NCBI GenBank assembly: GCA_022578965.1
Contig: MU400625.1
Coordinates: 1 to 64,000 of the forward strand
Direction: 5' to 3'
DNA: 64,000 bases
Origin: Xylaria sp. FL1777
Lineage: Eukaryota; Ascomycota; Sordariomycetes; Xylariales; Xylariaceae
Shown: one piece after another, positions 24,645 to 35,775 of the stretch
Numbering within the stretch: the stretch's first letter is position 1
Layout: every line of letters starts with the position of its first letter
The notes under the pieces: generated by a model
The model's database searches: none
Seen by the model: only the letters and a program-made list of their open reading frames with translations
What the model was told of the DNA's origin: nothing
Made by a program: the position numbers and the translations under genes

Positions 24645-25874
24645 ATGCCAACCTATCTATGCCATGGCTTCCGTTGGCACCGGAAAAGCGTCCGCTACTA
24701 CATCGTCCAACATGACATCGAAGATGGAGCCACGGAATGGATTATCGCTCCGAGAAGTGAGGCTGCCATTCTGGAACATTTCTACAGCGAATTCAACTTC
24801 CTTCCCTCTACCAACCCTCCTCCATCACGACATGCGCCATCACGCGGCTATCGGAAACATCATCACGCACCTTCCAACGACTCCTCCTACGTTTCACGCA
24901 CCAGCTCCTCCGAATATCACGGCTCGGAGGACCCAAGATGTTCTAATGGCAATGGCACAAAACCGAGGAGTAGGAGCGCATCCCGACAGAGTAGTAAATC
25001 GCTGAGCAGGCCGACAACAAGCGGGCGCGATGACACTATCTCATTCCCTCCTCTTCCGTTACTGTCACCATCCTCTGTCGCCACCAAAAATTCCGATTTC
25101 TTCGAGAACTCGTCACCAATAAGGTTGTTGGAAGAATTTGATCCTAAGGATGAGTCTATGGCTAGTGGCCCTTGGGCCTATGTGGCAGACCACGTGGTGC
25201 GAGTGAGCACCTCTGTTTCCATTGCTGATGAAATATTCCGTTATGAAGCACGTACGAAACGAGATCCTAATAGGGCTATGCATGGGCCGAGTGATGAGTA
25301 TGGCAGAAAGGTGTTTGGATCTAGCAGCAAAAAAGCAGGATGGCTAGAAAAACTACGGGACCAGCTACAACGAGGGGAGAGTATTAGGTGGTATGTTGTG
25401 GTGTGTGGCGACGAAGAACGGGAAAATCCGATTGATTATGGTGAAGAGGACGAGTTACTAGAGGAGGAGGAAGAGGAAGAGGACTATGAGGAAGAAGAAT
25501 GTGAAGGAAGTAGCTCGAAGAGTCAAGATCGAACATGGTTACGGCAATCACAGTCGACGCAATCTACCGAAGCTACGACAGCGACAAATCTGTCTGTTAT
25601 TGAGGGCGGCTTTGAGTACCGACTACCGGAACTCGCTGGCCTAGCGATGAGAACGCCGACTGTAACTCCTGAGCGCAAGAAGAACAAACTTGTCCCTCCG
25701 CCATTGCCGCAGAAAGATTTCCCCGTTAAACCGTCACCGCCTCCACCTAAATCACCTCCCCCTGAACCCCCTAATAAGTTTAATGGAGACAGCCCTTCAC
25801 ACCCGAGGTCTGCTCGCTCTACTATAGGGTTACGGAAGCTATTCTCTCGGCGGATTCCTGAACCATCATTTTAA
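24645..25874 (+). CDS. flbE: FlbE-like developmental regulator
   Basis: Intronless, 409 aa, starting at the ATG in CAGAATGCCA. Residues 1-54 (MPTYLCHGFRW..., EWIIAPRS) and about 158-262 (IRLLEEFDPKDES, WAYVADHVV, GESIRWYVVVCGDEER) resemble the conserved blocks of fungal FlbE, which in Aspergillus nidulans acts with FlbB at the hyphal tip to switch on conidiation. The Aspergillus protein is about 200 aa as I recall it. Here the two blocks are split by a Ser/Arg-rich insert (about 55-155), followed by a Glu-rich run (about 267-286) and a proline-rich tail with PPPLPQ and PPPP motifs that could bind SH3 domains. The name comes from remembered family features, not an alignment. The conserved core makes a real gene very likely; the function in this species is inferred. 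Confidence 0.75.
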   Translation: MPTYLCHGFRWHRKSVRYYIVQHDIEDGATEWIIAPRSEAAILEHFYSEFNFLPSTNPPPSRHAPSRGYRKHHHAPSNDSSYVSRTSSSEYHGSEDPRCSNGNGTKPRSRSASRQSSKSLSRPTTSGRDDTISFPPLPLLSPSSVATKNSDFFENSSPIRLLEEFDPKDESMASGPWAYVADHVVRVSTSVSIADEIFRYEARTKRDPNRAMHGPSDEYGRKVFGSSSKKAGWLEKLRDQLQRGESIRWYVVVCGDEERENPIDYGEEDELLEEEEEEEDYEEEECEGSSSKSQDRTWLRQSQSTQSTEATTATNLSVIEGGFEYRLPELAGLAMRTPTVTPERKKNKLVPPPLPQKDFPVKPSPPPPKSPPPEPPNKFNGDSPSHPRSARSTIGLRKLFSRRIPEPSF

Positions 25875-27720
25875 AATCAACAGTGCGCTAGACCTTACCC
25901 CTTTGGCTAGGAAACGACATACTCTCAAAACATTTTGTTTTCCCGGGATTCATTCTATCCCCCATTATATTTTACGATATACTTCCACGACGCTTTTCGC
26001 GACATTCCCTGAGCATGTTAAGCGATAATCACAAATGGTGGTCAGCGCAGACTGCTTGTATGGGCTATCTTTCCCCTGAGCAAGTTGGGACATGATATCA
26101 CGGTACATTTAAATTTCTTTGGTCTTCCGATAACCTTACGGCGCCATTTAGGACAACAAAAACAATACCCCTGTTACCCCCTTTATTATTCTTCGATACG
26201 ATGCATGCGGCGCAAGTGTCTTTTATCCAATCTAGGAGCAACGGTGTCTATATCAAACGGCGGGGGTGGGTTCAATTCAAAATGTAGCAAGTTTATGTTA
26301 AATGATACCTCATAGTGGTCGCATATGGTCCACATTTGGCTCTCAACTGTTTGGAGGGAAGGGCATTATGGCCTGGAATGGTAAGGAAGGCACGGAGAGG
26401 TGGGCGTTTAAGAGAAAAAGAATACTCTGTATACCACAAAAAGAGGATGTATATGTTCTCTTGTTGGCGTTTGCTATGTACAAAGGAGTCATGGCGATTG
26501 GCTGAATATCAAGTCCTACTCAAATTTCAACTATCGCGTACCTGGAATACTATCTAGTTATCAAGGTATTTCTCACACCTAGTAAATAAGCGATATGCTC
26601 GATACTGTTAACCCGAGTAGGCTTCTTCTGTCCAGCTACATATAGCGCACCGGCAATCGTCCCAGCCCACATTTGAACCATCAATGTTATAAAGTGCGGT
26701 TCGTAAATGGTATAGCTATATACATATATATATATATATATATTGTATATCATTGTCACTTGTAAAATGCTAAGGAAGCTAGGGAGAACTCGTCGCGTCA
26801 TGAACACAAGCAGTCAACGCAACAACAATCCAAACAGCCTGCCATGCCGCAACCCTCAATATCGGGACAGTTAGGTAATCAGTCTCACGCTTCACATCAT
26901 ATTACAAGCAACGCGACCACACGTCAGCGCCTCCCACTTAGTATGAGGTATTCACCCGATCTTATCTCGAGTATCATCATACCAAGACATGTACACTCGA
27001 ATCATGAGTACTCTCACATCATGCCAAAGGCCACTTGACCTCTTCGAACCCCTGGGAGTAAGACGGGAATATTAGATCCATATACCCATACCACCTGCGA
27101 GGCTACAACCACTTATCGGATCTCGGGACCCAGTGGGGCCGTTTACGTGTCGTAGTTAGTCCGAGGAAGAAGGCGCTGAATAACAAGAAACTGTTCCTGC
27201 ATTAGAACCCGAGCCTTGGCGCACAACACTGTATAATATCTTATACACCACACCATCAGGCACACGAGGCTCGACGGAGCGCGAGTGAGTTTCGGGGTTG
27301 GGTGGTGGGGGATACCCGATGCTCGTGGCCCTTGGCAACACACACTCTTTGGACATCGATAGGCTGGCTGGATATACCTACATATACTACATACAGGATA
27401 CAGTACGTGGCCTACATGTATGTGGTGGTGGTGTAGGCCTCGGGTTTCCGGGACCAGAGTCATATCGATATCGGGCGCGTGGACACGATCGGCACGGCTT
27501 CGGGATGGAGAGGGGGTGCTTCGTATTCTTATTCTTATTTACGGGCTGCTGTTGCATGCCGGATATTTTATCCACTGCTGGGCCGCTTTTGCGAGTCGCG
27601 GCGCACGGCCGTCGGAGTGGAGTGCTTGATGTGATGTGAGACTACTTAAGTAAGTAAGTAGATAGATCCAGGGCAGTTTGGTCTATGTCTATTTACTTAT
27701 ATATGTATATATACTATTAT

Positions 27721-28140
27721 ATGTCTTTATGCCTCGTTTGTTGGGATAGGTAGTTTATAAGTTATATCAAGAGGTCAAGAGCCCAGGTTCTTGCTGAGGT
27801 GATGCGTTGGGCTGTTTATTTTAAGGCGCTTCGCATTTGAGGTTGCTATTTATGCAGACGTACCATGCATGAGGTCGGCAGCCAACATGTCTTGAGGCTA
27901 ACACAGTATGACCTCTTCAAGGTCTTTCTTCTAGGCCGTTTTAAGAGGTTTAAACATGTTGTAATACTTTGGGGCTGTGACGTTCTAGATCTAGTAGCTG
28001 TTGGTAGCCTCGTTGATGACCTTAGTGACTTACTGGGTCTTTCGTCATTCCTAGTAAGTAGGCTATATAAGGAAATAAAAACTTATGATTTCTTTTCGTG
28101 TTTTTCTTTAATAATAAAGCTTTATCACTCCTCATTTGGG
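27721..28140 (-). pseudogene. Possible RIP-damaged transposon coding relic
   Basis: On the minus strand one frame reads protein-like (for example NVTAPKYYNMFKPLKTA and KKDLEEVILC) but is broken by about a dozen stops. Many are TAG, some TGA or TAA, as expected if CAG, CGA and CAA codons had been hit by C-to-T mutation. The opposite strand carries an uninterrupted 114-codon frame (27865-28209), a common by-product of such a relic. I do not recognise the family. The stop density is no lower than chance, so this rests on the look of the residues between stops. Confidence 0.3.
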
Positions 28141-28152
28141 GATTTGGTTGGA

Positions 28153-28175
28153 GGTGTACGAGCCTCTCGTATACC
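28153..28175. repeat. Short inverted repeat (hairpin)
   Basis: Arms GGTGTACGAG and CTCGTATACC, with one mismatch, around a 3-nt loop. It sits just beyond the possible transposon relic and might mark an element end; too short to be sure. Confidence 0.4.
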
Positions 28176-29180
28176 CCATCCCACAAAAAGGCCATATTTT
28201 AAACCCTGACTAAATTTCACGGAGTTGTAAGTTAAACGTGCATGCCCTGCATATAGTTAGGGTGAGATCTATCTGTTCCTCTTCACGCATCTATCAGCAA
28301 CAGGCATCCCATGCTTTGGAGACAAGTAGGCAGTGATGACTTTAAGAATACCGGGTGGCTTTTACTGAAATGGTTCGGAGATGATTACCTACTGATCCGG
28401 TCGATTCAAGCACCCGGGGCTCCTTTTAATCGGTCTCTAGTTAGCGTTTTTCGGCGATTACCTCATTTTTAGCGGGGAGGAGGGGCGGCATTGTCTCGGC
28501 GGGGGAAATAGACTTATTATAATATAGGTATGCTATCTAGGCGCCGTGGTGGTTTCTTTATACGTGAAAACAGCTCAAGTACCTGCCTATTACCTACCAA
28601 ACGAACCTAGTCCGTCACAGTTGGAAATCTGAAGTTAAATTAAGTAACCAGTAGGGAAACTGCACTACACGTCTGGTCGGAAAAGCAAGAACAAATGAAG
28701 GGCTTACTTAATCTTTAGGTAACTAAGTAGGTATGTAGGTATTTGCTCTGCACCTACCTTACACATGTGCTGCAACTACCCTGTTAAGCGGTCGGACTTA
28801 CTGGACTTAAAGCCCGTGTGTAAAATGCCTTCGGGCTTAACTGGGCTCATGAGTTTCTTAGCAACGGGTTAGGTCCTAAAACCTTATAGCCGCCCTATCG
28901 CCGGATGGGTTGTCGATTACGTCTACACCAGCTGTGTAGTATGTAGTAGTATATGACGATACGAAGACGATATATCTATCTATAGGTATATCTATATATC
29001 CTGCATCTACTCCAATTTAGCATCATCCCCCTCTCTCGTTGTCCGCTGTCCACCTTGTCGACGCGAACACTACGACCTACGACTCCCTAGATAGAGAGAC
29101 GCTCATATATATTCACAGACTCCTCTGGATCCTCGGACCAGTGAAATTATAACTCATACATACGTACACAGCTTCTCAAG

Positions 29181-30545
29181 ATGTCTTTTCTCCCAGTCCC
29201 CCCTCCTCCCAAGAGCCCTTTGGCTCGCTACCGTATCTTGTCTCCTACCGCATCAGTTCGGGTGAGCCCTCTTTGCCTTGGTTCCATGAACTTCGGCGAT
29301 GCCTGGAAAAACCACATGGGTGCCTGTGATAAGAACACCACCAACCAGATCCTGGATTTCTTCTATGATCAGGGGGGCAACTTCATTGACACTTCCGGCA
29401 ACTATCAATTTGAACAGTCTGAGACCTGGCTTGGAGAGTGGATGCAAAGGCGCGGCGTCCGTGATCAGATGGGTACGTCTTCTCAGTCGTCCTCTGCACG
29501 TTCTTAATCTTATATTCGTCCTACGGATTTCTTCATGCTAGCGTAAATTCTCGGTCATTAGACGATAACTACGAAAGCCCACACCTCAAATTCACCTTCC
29601 TTCAGTCTCTGTTGAGAATCATTGGAAAATCACTTATAATTATCGTTAGTCATCGCAACTAAGTATACAACAAACTTCCGAATGGATCATCCCGATGAGA
29701 TCTCAATCAATTTCCAAGGCAACGGAACAAAGAGCATGCATACATCTGTAAACCGATCTCTACAGAAACTTCAGACAGATTACATTGACCTGGTTGGTTT
29801 CCTCCAAATCTGTTCATGCGGCAATACTATTGCTTACATTATAAACTAGCTATACGTACACTGGTGGGATTTCAGCACTTCTATTCCCGAGGTTATGCAG
29901 TCTTTGAATCAACTTGTACTTGCCGGAAAAGTGCTCTACCTGGGCGTCAGTGATACACCAGCTTGGGTTGTTTCCAAGGCCAACGAATATGCTCGCAACC
30001 ACGGTCTACGCCAGTTCTCAGTATACCAAGGCCGCTGGTCTGCTGCTTCGCGTGACTTTGAGCGAGATATTATCCCCATGGCCAAGAATGAAGGGATGGG
30101 TCTTGCACCATGGGGTGCGCTCGGTGGTGGCAAGTTCAAGACAGAGGAACAACGCAAGAAGAACGAAGGACGCTCGTACCCCCCCACGGAAATCGAAACG
30201 AAGGTCAGCAAGGTCCTGGAAGCAGTGGCAAAGCGGAAGAACACAATTATTACGAGTGTTGCCCAGGCTTACGTCATGCACAAAACGCCTTATGTCTTTC
30301 CCATCATTGGTGGGAGGACTCTGGACCATTTAAAGGCTAACATTGAGGCTTTAAATCTAACGCTTTCGGAGGATGATATCGAGGAGATTGAATCCGCTGC
30401 CCCGTTCGATCTCGGGTTCCCGGGCAACATTTTCTATGGGCAAGCCACCACGCACCCAGGCGAGGTGTCGTTATTAAAATTCGGAGGCGTCACCGATTAT
30501 GTCCCTGAACCAAAGCCTATCGCCGCGAAGAAGACCGGGGAGTAG
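29181..30545 (+). CDS. Aldo-keto reductase, aryl-alcohol dehydrogenase (AAD) type
   Basis: Predicted NADPH-dependent cytosolic oxidoreductase of aldehydes/aryl alcohols, AKR superfamily, close to fungal AAD/NorB-type proteins. Three exons, 29181-29472, 29650-29792 and 29850-30545, join in frame to 376 aa. Introns are GTACGT...TTAG (177 nt) and GTTGGT...CTAG (57 nt). The catalytic tetrad is visible: Asp70 (FIDT), Tyr75 (NYQ), Lys102 (ATKY) and His149 (YVHWW). Typical family blocks follow: VLYLGVSDTPAWVVSKAN, the SVYQGRWSAASRDFERDI stretch, GMGLAPWGALGGGKF and FPIIGGR near the C-terminus for the cofactor. Length is normal for the family. No biosynthetic genes are adjacent, so a general detoxification or ligninolytic role is likelier than toxin synthesis; the substrate cannot be read from sequence. 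Confidence 0.92.
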
Positions 30546-33500
30546 ATTACCCATCGTTCTCTCGCAGAAGCGATTTGGAAATGGACGAGGCAGCATTCTT
30601 AACCTTATCGCTATCACTTTAGGCGCTATGAGATATTCCAGGGAACGTGCGTTCTCGTTTCCGGGCGTTTACTAGCCGAGTGGCTTTGATCATATCGCTG
30701 GTTTGGTAGTTTCTGCGCTTATGAAGTTGCTGGGTCCTGGTGCAAAAAGGTGTCGTAAATGGTGGCATGGTGGATCTTAGCAGAGAACTTAATTCCTTGC
30801 TCGGGAAGATTAGCGCGGACGATATTTACGTCGAGGTAAGGATCTCTCGATCGGTTAATGAAATCTTTGTACTGTTATCATAGTACAATAAAAAATACAT
30901 AGCGATATTCACGTCATCCGAAGGTACCTACGATTTGATATCGATCTTGAGGCTTCCCAACGACACATATCAGACCTTATATGATACATCCAGGCAAATA
31001 CGCCTGTTAACACTAAGAATATGCCATATCAAATGTATTATATTAATCACAGCTCTGAACTACTCCTGTAATAGCAGGTCTTTACGTACGCATGAATGAT
31101 AATAAAATGTGGTACTCTAGATCCTGCCATCTCAACTAAATCTAGTGAGTTACCTACAAACATACCTACCTACTTACCTACTTGATTCCCCCTTTTTACG
31201 TTTACCCCTTACGATTAGATGTGTGTGTCTTGAACTGCAGCGGTGTTTTGGGAAGGAATAAGGCTGAGGGAGATCCTGAGTTTAGTCTGTTATTTTTTCT
31301 TCTTGCTGCTGATACTGCTCGCTATAGAACGCGTTGAAGGAGCTTCGGTTCGTATGTGTAGAATCTACTCGTTTTTGTGTTTGGTGTTGGATGTAGAAGA
31401 TGGACTTCTTCTCCTTATTGTTCCTACTTTTTAATTTCTATTCGTGTGTTTATTCGCTAGCATGACAAACGTGCAGTCTTGCGCGTGAGCGGTAATCCTG
31501 ATATGTCTATGTCTTTGACAGCGGTAACTCTCTCTTTCTCCCTCTGTGTGTATTTCTAGACTTGTATTTTTTCTCGTAGGGAGTCTGTATTTGTTGATGA
31601 GGTGCTGTAGTCTTATGATGTTGGTGGGATTCTAGACGGGCCGGACATGTCAACGTATGCAAGGTAGTTGGGCTCTCGACAAGGCGAGACTTTCTAATTT
31701 AGTCAGGCTACCTAGAGTAGTCATATTCCTTTTATCGTCAAGGTAAAGCTGATTAGTCGACATCTTGGGACTATATTTTCCCCTCCTTTCATGTCTGTGC
31801 CCATGTATGTGTTGAGGCAGGCAGCAAAAGAAACTCGTAAGAGCTAAAATTTCAGAGGTATATGAGATTACGCTCTATCCTCTGGGGGCGTGAAATATCG
31901 CGAGAATCCGTGCAAAAGCGCCATCCTCGGGAATTCGTCAAAGCAATAATGCGAGTGAATAAGACCGAGATAGGACGGGTTGCACGGCCCGCCATCGTCT
32001 TTGTCAGTAAGGCTATCAAACGCAGCCTACACGCTAAAGACCGCCTGTACCTGACGATGGAATACCAGGTAATGATGATTGATACTAATGATCTGCCCAT
32101 GGGCTTGTCGAATGATATTGCTTTATGTGTCTATGCAGGTACGTCTAGGGGAAGTAGTGTGACACACTTCTTTTCTGTAGGTTCCTAGTATGACATAGAA
32201 TTAAGAGCAGGAGTGACGGCTGTAGAAATACCATACTATATCATTCTACCCAATAGTAAGATAGACATATTTCTTCCACGTACTATCAGTGATCCATTTA
32301 TATGGTATGGAGGGCTTGTCTAGTATGCTTGATACGAAGTTGCCCCCTTTACGAACCACCGATTACTACCATCACTACCGAGATTCTTATTAACTTCTCC
32401 TCTCTATCGCTACCACCATATACGAACTGTCTGTTATATAAAAGGTATTGGATACGAAGAGATGAGGGCCTCGGTCGAAAGACCCTAAAGGAGAGAGGCC
32501 GGGGCCGCGACGTTCCGCGGGACAGTGGTCTACTATGCGCGTTGGTGCACTTCGACGTGAGAGACTACCGATCTGATGTTTCCCGTTCGATCTTTGGGGT
32601 TATAGTATGTGGATTATATACACCTCCTTGCCTGTTGCTTTGTCGTAGGGCGGGGGGATTTGCTTCATGGAACTGCGTGCATGCGTGCATGCGTGCGTGC
32701 GCGTTCGTGTAGTGTGGTGTGGATATGTATTCTCTATGTATGTATGTCCGTATATCTATCTATATGTATATCATATAGGCCACGAATACGTACGCGTCTA
32801 TTGCATGAGTGCAATGGAGCCGGTACTTGTAGCAGACATGGATGCAAATGCGGAGTGTGGCGGTGGGGAGTTTCTCGGATCTTTCGCCCACATATCCTGT
32901 AAGTTGTAGTATATAATTCACTACATATATACCTTTAAGTGAGTATATCCCTACATACATACACGAAGTCTAGAATAAGACGAGGATGGAGGCATGTAAA
33001 CTCAGTTGGCTAAAGTTAATTAGGCACTTACTGATTATGGATATAACCAAGAAAAGATGCAGCGGCATGTTTGCTGTTCGTCTATCCACTTATACTTATC
33101 TCCCATCCAGATACGTGGAGGTAATATAGGTCGGTAGTTGTATATCTGACATCCTATACTTACGTAAATACTGTTACTTCGTAGCTTGTACAACGTATTA
33201 CAGCACCGGGATAGAATAATGTGCAAAAAATAGAAACAGAGGTTCTAGCCCTCACGCGCATCATCTATCGAGCTTTATATGCGGATCGTTCTTTTTTCGT
33301 CGCTGTCAATTTCGCCTCCTTGATCTAGCTTGCATTTATTGTTAGTGCCGCCGTTGTCATTTTAAACGAATGTGACAGAAACCATTCCTTCTCGCTTCTA
33401 GATAGATACTACTGCAGACTCGCTTGATATCAGCTTCATAGGTAAATGCACCGAACTAGGAAATGTGTTGTTACTCAGTCACCAAGAGGAGAAATCCTAA

Positions 33501-35775
33501 AATTCCGGATTAAGAAAAGTAGGTTACTAAAGCAAATTAAACTAGCGATGCTAGATTGGCGAGAATAGGACTACATGCGCGCCTACAGCAGCGGTAGTCG
33601 GTAGGAGTACGCGTAAAAGCTCTTCTTGGCTGTTTCAGGTCCCTGAGAGCTTCGGTAGGTCTGAATTTTTGTCTTTAGCTAGGTCCTGGAGCGATACTAC
33701 TGTAGGTTGTACACCACATTTGAGGGTCGTACGCAGTAGGGATGGGATGTTGCGCAGCAGAGTCGGGGGTGGGGGACACTACCACGAAGCGAAAACGCGG
33801 GGAGAACAGGGGCATTTATCTCGTCTTATCCTACGTGTATTAGATGAGGGGGTTGATTTACTTCTGATTACCTTGCATTGACAGTCGCCCTCATATTCTT
33901 TGCCCGTTGCATATCAAACTAACCAGGTGGATATTTAACTCATTGCGTGAGGATATTAGATAATAAGTTGTCAGTGATCCAATCTCATGATCACAAAAGT
34001 TGTAACAGTCGTGAAAGAAGTTGTTCTATTTTGGAAGTTGGAGACGACGTGGACATCTGATTCATGGAATATTTTGCCTGGGTACGCCCCTTGTCCTCAT
34101 GTTGAAGCGTGCTTCGTAGCAAGCTGGATCCCGGGGCAAATCCTATTCGTCTTATCTTCGTCTGATGTGATGGTCATATCCCTGTGCCCAGATCTCATGT
34201 TGCATTGCCGAGCTTATGCGGTTGAAGCACTGGGCGCCAAATGACTAAGAGCAAATGGTTGAAGGTTGAGAGATTCAAAGCAAAATGAACAAGAGATGAT
34301 AATCGTTCCACTGGGATGACACAGGAATTGTCACAGTTGCTGTAGTCTTCTAGCCCGTAAGTTCAGCTCAGATTACCTATTTTTTGGTAAAGCTTGTTTG
34401 CACTTTCAAGAGGTGAATGATTTGGATAGGGTATAATTATTTTTGTATTTGGGACTCTCTGGAAAGCTTGAGACGAGACAAATAGACACTTTAAATCTTA
34501 ATTGAGCTTGTATATATACTAGATTTCTGTAGAACATGTAACCGTCGACCTTCATAGAATTTCACTAGACCTCCCACCCACATTGTTGAATAAGGCTAAG
34601 ATTTTCAGGTACGCGGAAACAGAGCAGATGCAGCCAACACCCCTAGCCCAGAACCGAGACTGAAAGACAGATGTTGCCACCTTTGGGTATATATGAGATC
34701 ACCATTTGATAAGACCGCGGTTTGCGCAGAAAGAGAAGACAAGAAATCACGAAGGCACAAGGTCGGTAGCGTAGTCAATCTGGGGGCTGGAAAATTACAA
34801 CCAAGATCAGCTAGCCAGCTAGCCTTGTTATCCGTTTTTTTATTCCCAGGCCAAGTCAATGTTCCTAATAAACCTTCATGCATTGAGAAATCATGGGCGT
34901 CGTCAAGGAGAAATGGATGTGTGTAAGCAATATGGCAAAGATTAGTGTAATCAAGAATTTGGCCGAGTGAACTCCGTGGTGTGCGTGACGTAGCGCATAT
35001 GCGATGCTGGTGATTGAACGCCTGGTTCCTGAAGAGTCCGGGGAAAAGCTGGGGAAAAGCGTTCCAGTGCTTGCCTGTGAGGTTCCAATCCGACCTGATT
35101 CGGCAATAGACGAGAGATAGGCGGAGTTGACGGCACACCGGGCCGAATAGCCTAGCCGCTACCTTCACCCACGATTTTCCCCGCCCAACCAGACGTCGTC
35201 ACCTGCTCCTCGAGCTGCTACTCTGACGATTCTGGTGCAACCCAAAGACACGTCCCTGGCGCGAATGCTGCTTGAGGCCCGGAATACCCTGCTCTTGGCC
35301 GTCGTCACATACCGAAACAGAGCGGCCGTACGAACGAAAAGAGTTGACAAAAAGCCGGCTTGGGAAGTGGTCGCATGCTAGCGGGAATATGGTGAGGCTG
35401 AGGAGGCGTAGAAGCGGCGAAGAGACCCGTATGCGTCATCCCCCAAGATTGAGCGTCGCATCACAGACACGTCTATCTGGGTGAAGTCTTCGCTTGAAAA
35501 GGAGACCCCGAATGTTCCGAGAATAACCGAGGATAATGCTGCAGTCGCCTGCAAGCCAGCCAAGACAGATAGGCTAGGAAGTAAACGATGCCGAGCGCGT
35601 GGGTTGATATCACCTCGTGAAGAGATGTCAGTCAGTGTAAGTGAGTACCGGCCGTGCTCTAGACGGAGATTCAGGCATCCGACGGCTGGGCGCTCAGTCG
35701 ATCCACAATTCACGGACCGATGGAGAGATTGGTTGGCGAACTTAACGAGAGGTCGTATCGAGCTGAATTAGCTCA
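30546..35775. other. Long spacer without recognised genes
   Basis: About 5.2 kb with only short frames lacking motifs. The longest, 187 codons on the minus strand (34605-35168), shows no domain and no sign of introns or family features. Simple tracts include GCATGCGTGC-type runs near 32685-32705 and TACCTACC words near 31150-31180. Confidence 0.4.

Larger units (their letters stand above)
25875..29180. other. Spacer with microsatellite and possible transposon scar
   Basis: No convincing gene. It contains a TA microsatellite (about 26724-26743), a possible RIP-damaged coding relic on the minus strand (27721-28140) and a short hairpin at 28153-28175, both listed separately. The stretch just upstream of 29181 is the likely promoter of the aldo-keto reductase and holds a TATATAT at about 29105. 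Confidence 0.4.

Noticed and set aside
27298..27639. 113-codon plus frame
   Set aside because: Overlaps several frames on both strands with Cys/Gly/Arg-rich low-complexity translation and no motif.
34605..35168. 187-codon minus-strand frame
   Set aside because: Longest unexplained frame, but shows no domain, signal peptide or membrane segment, and reads like random translation; kept out without homology evidence.
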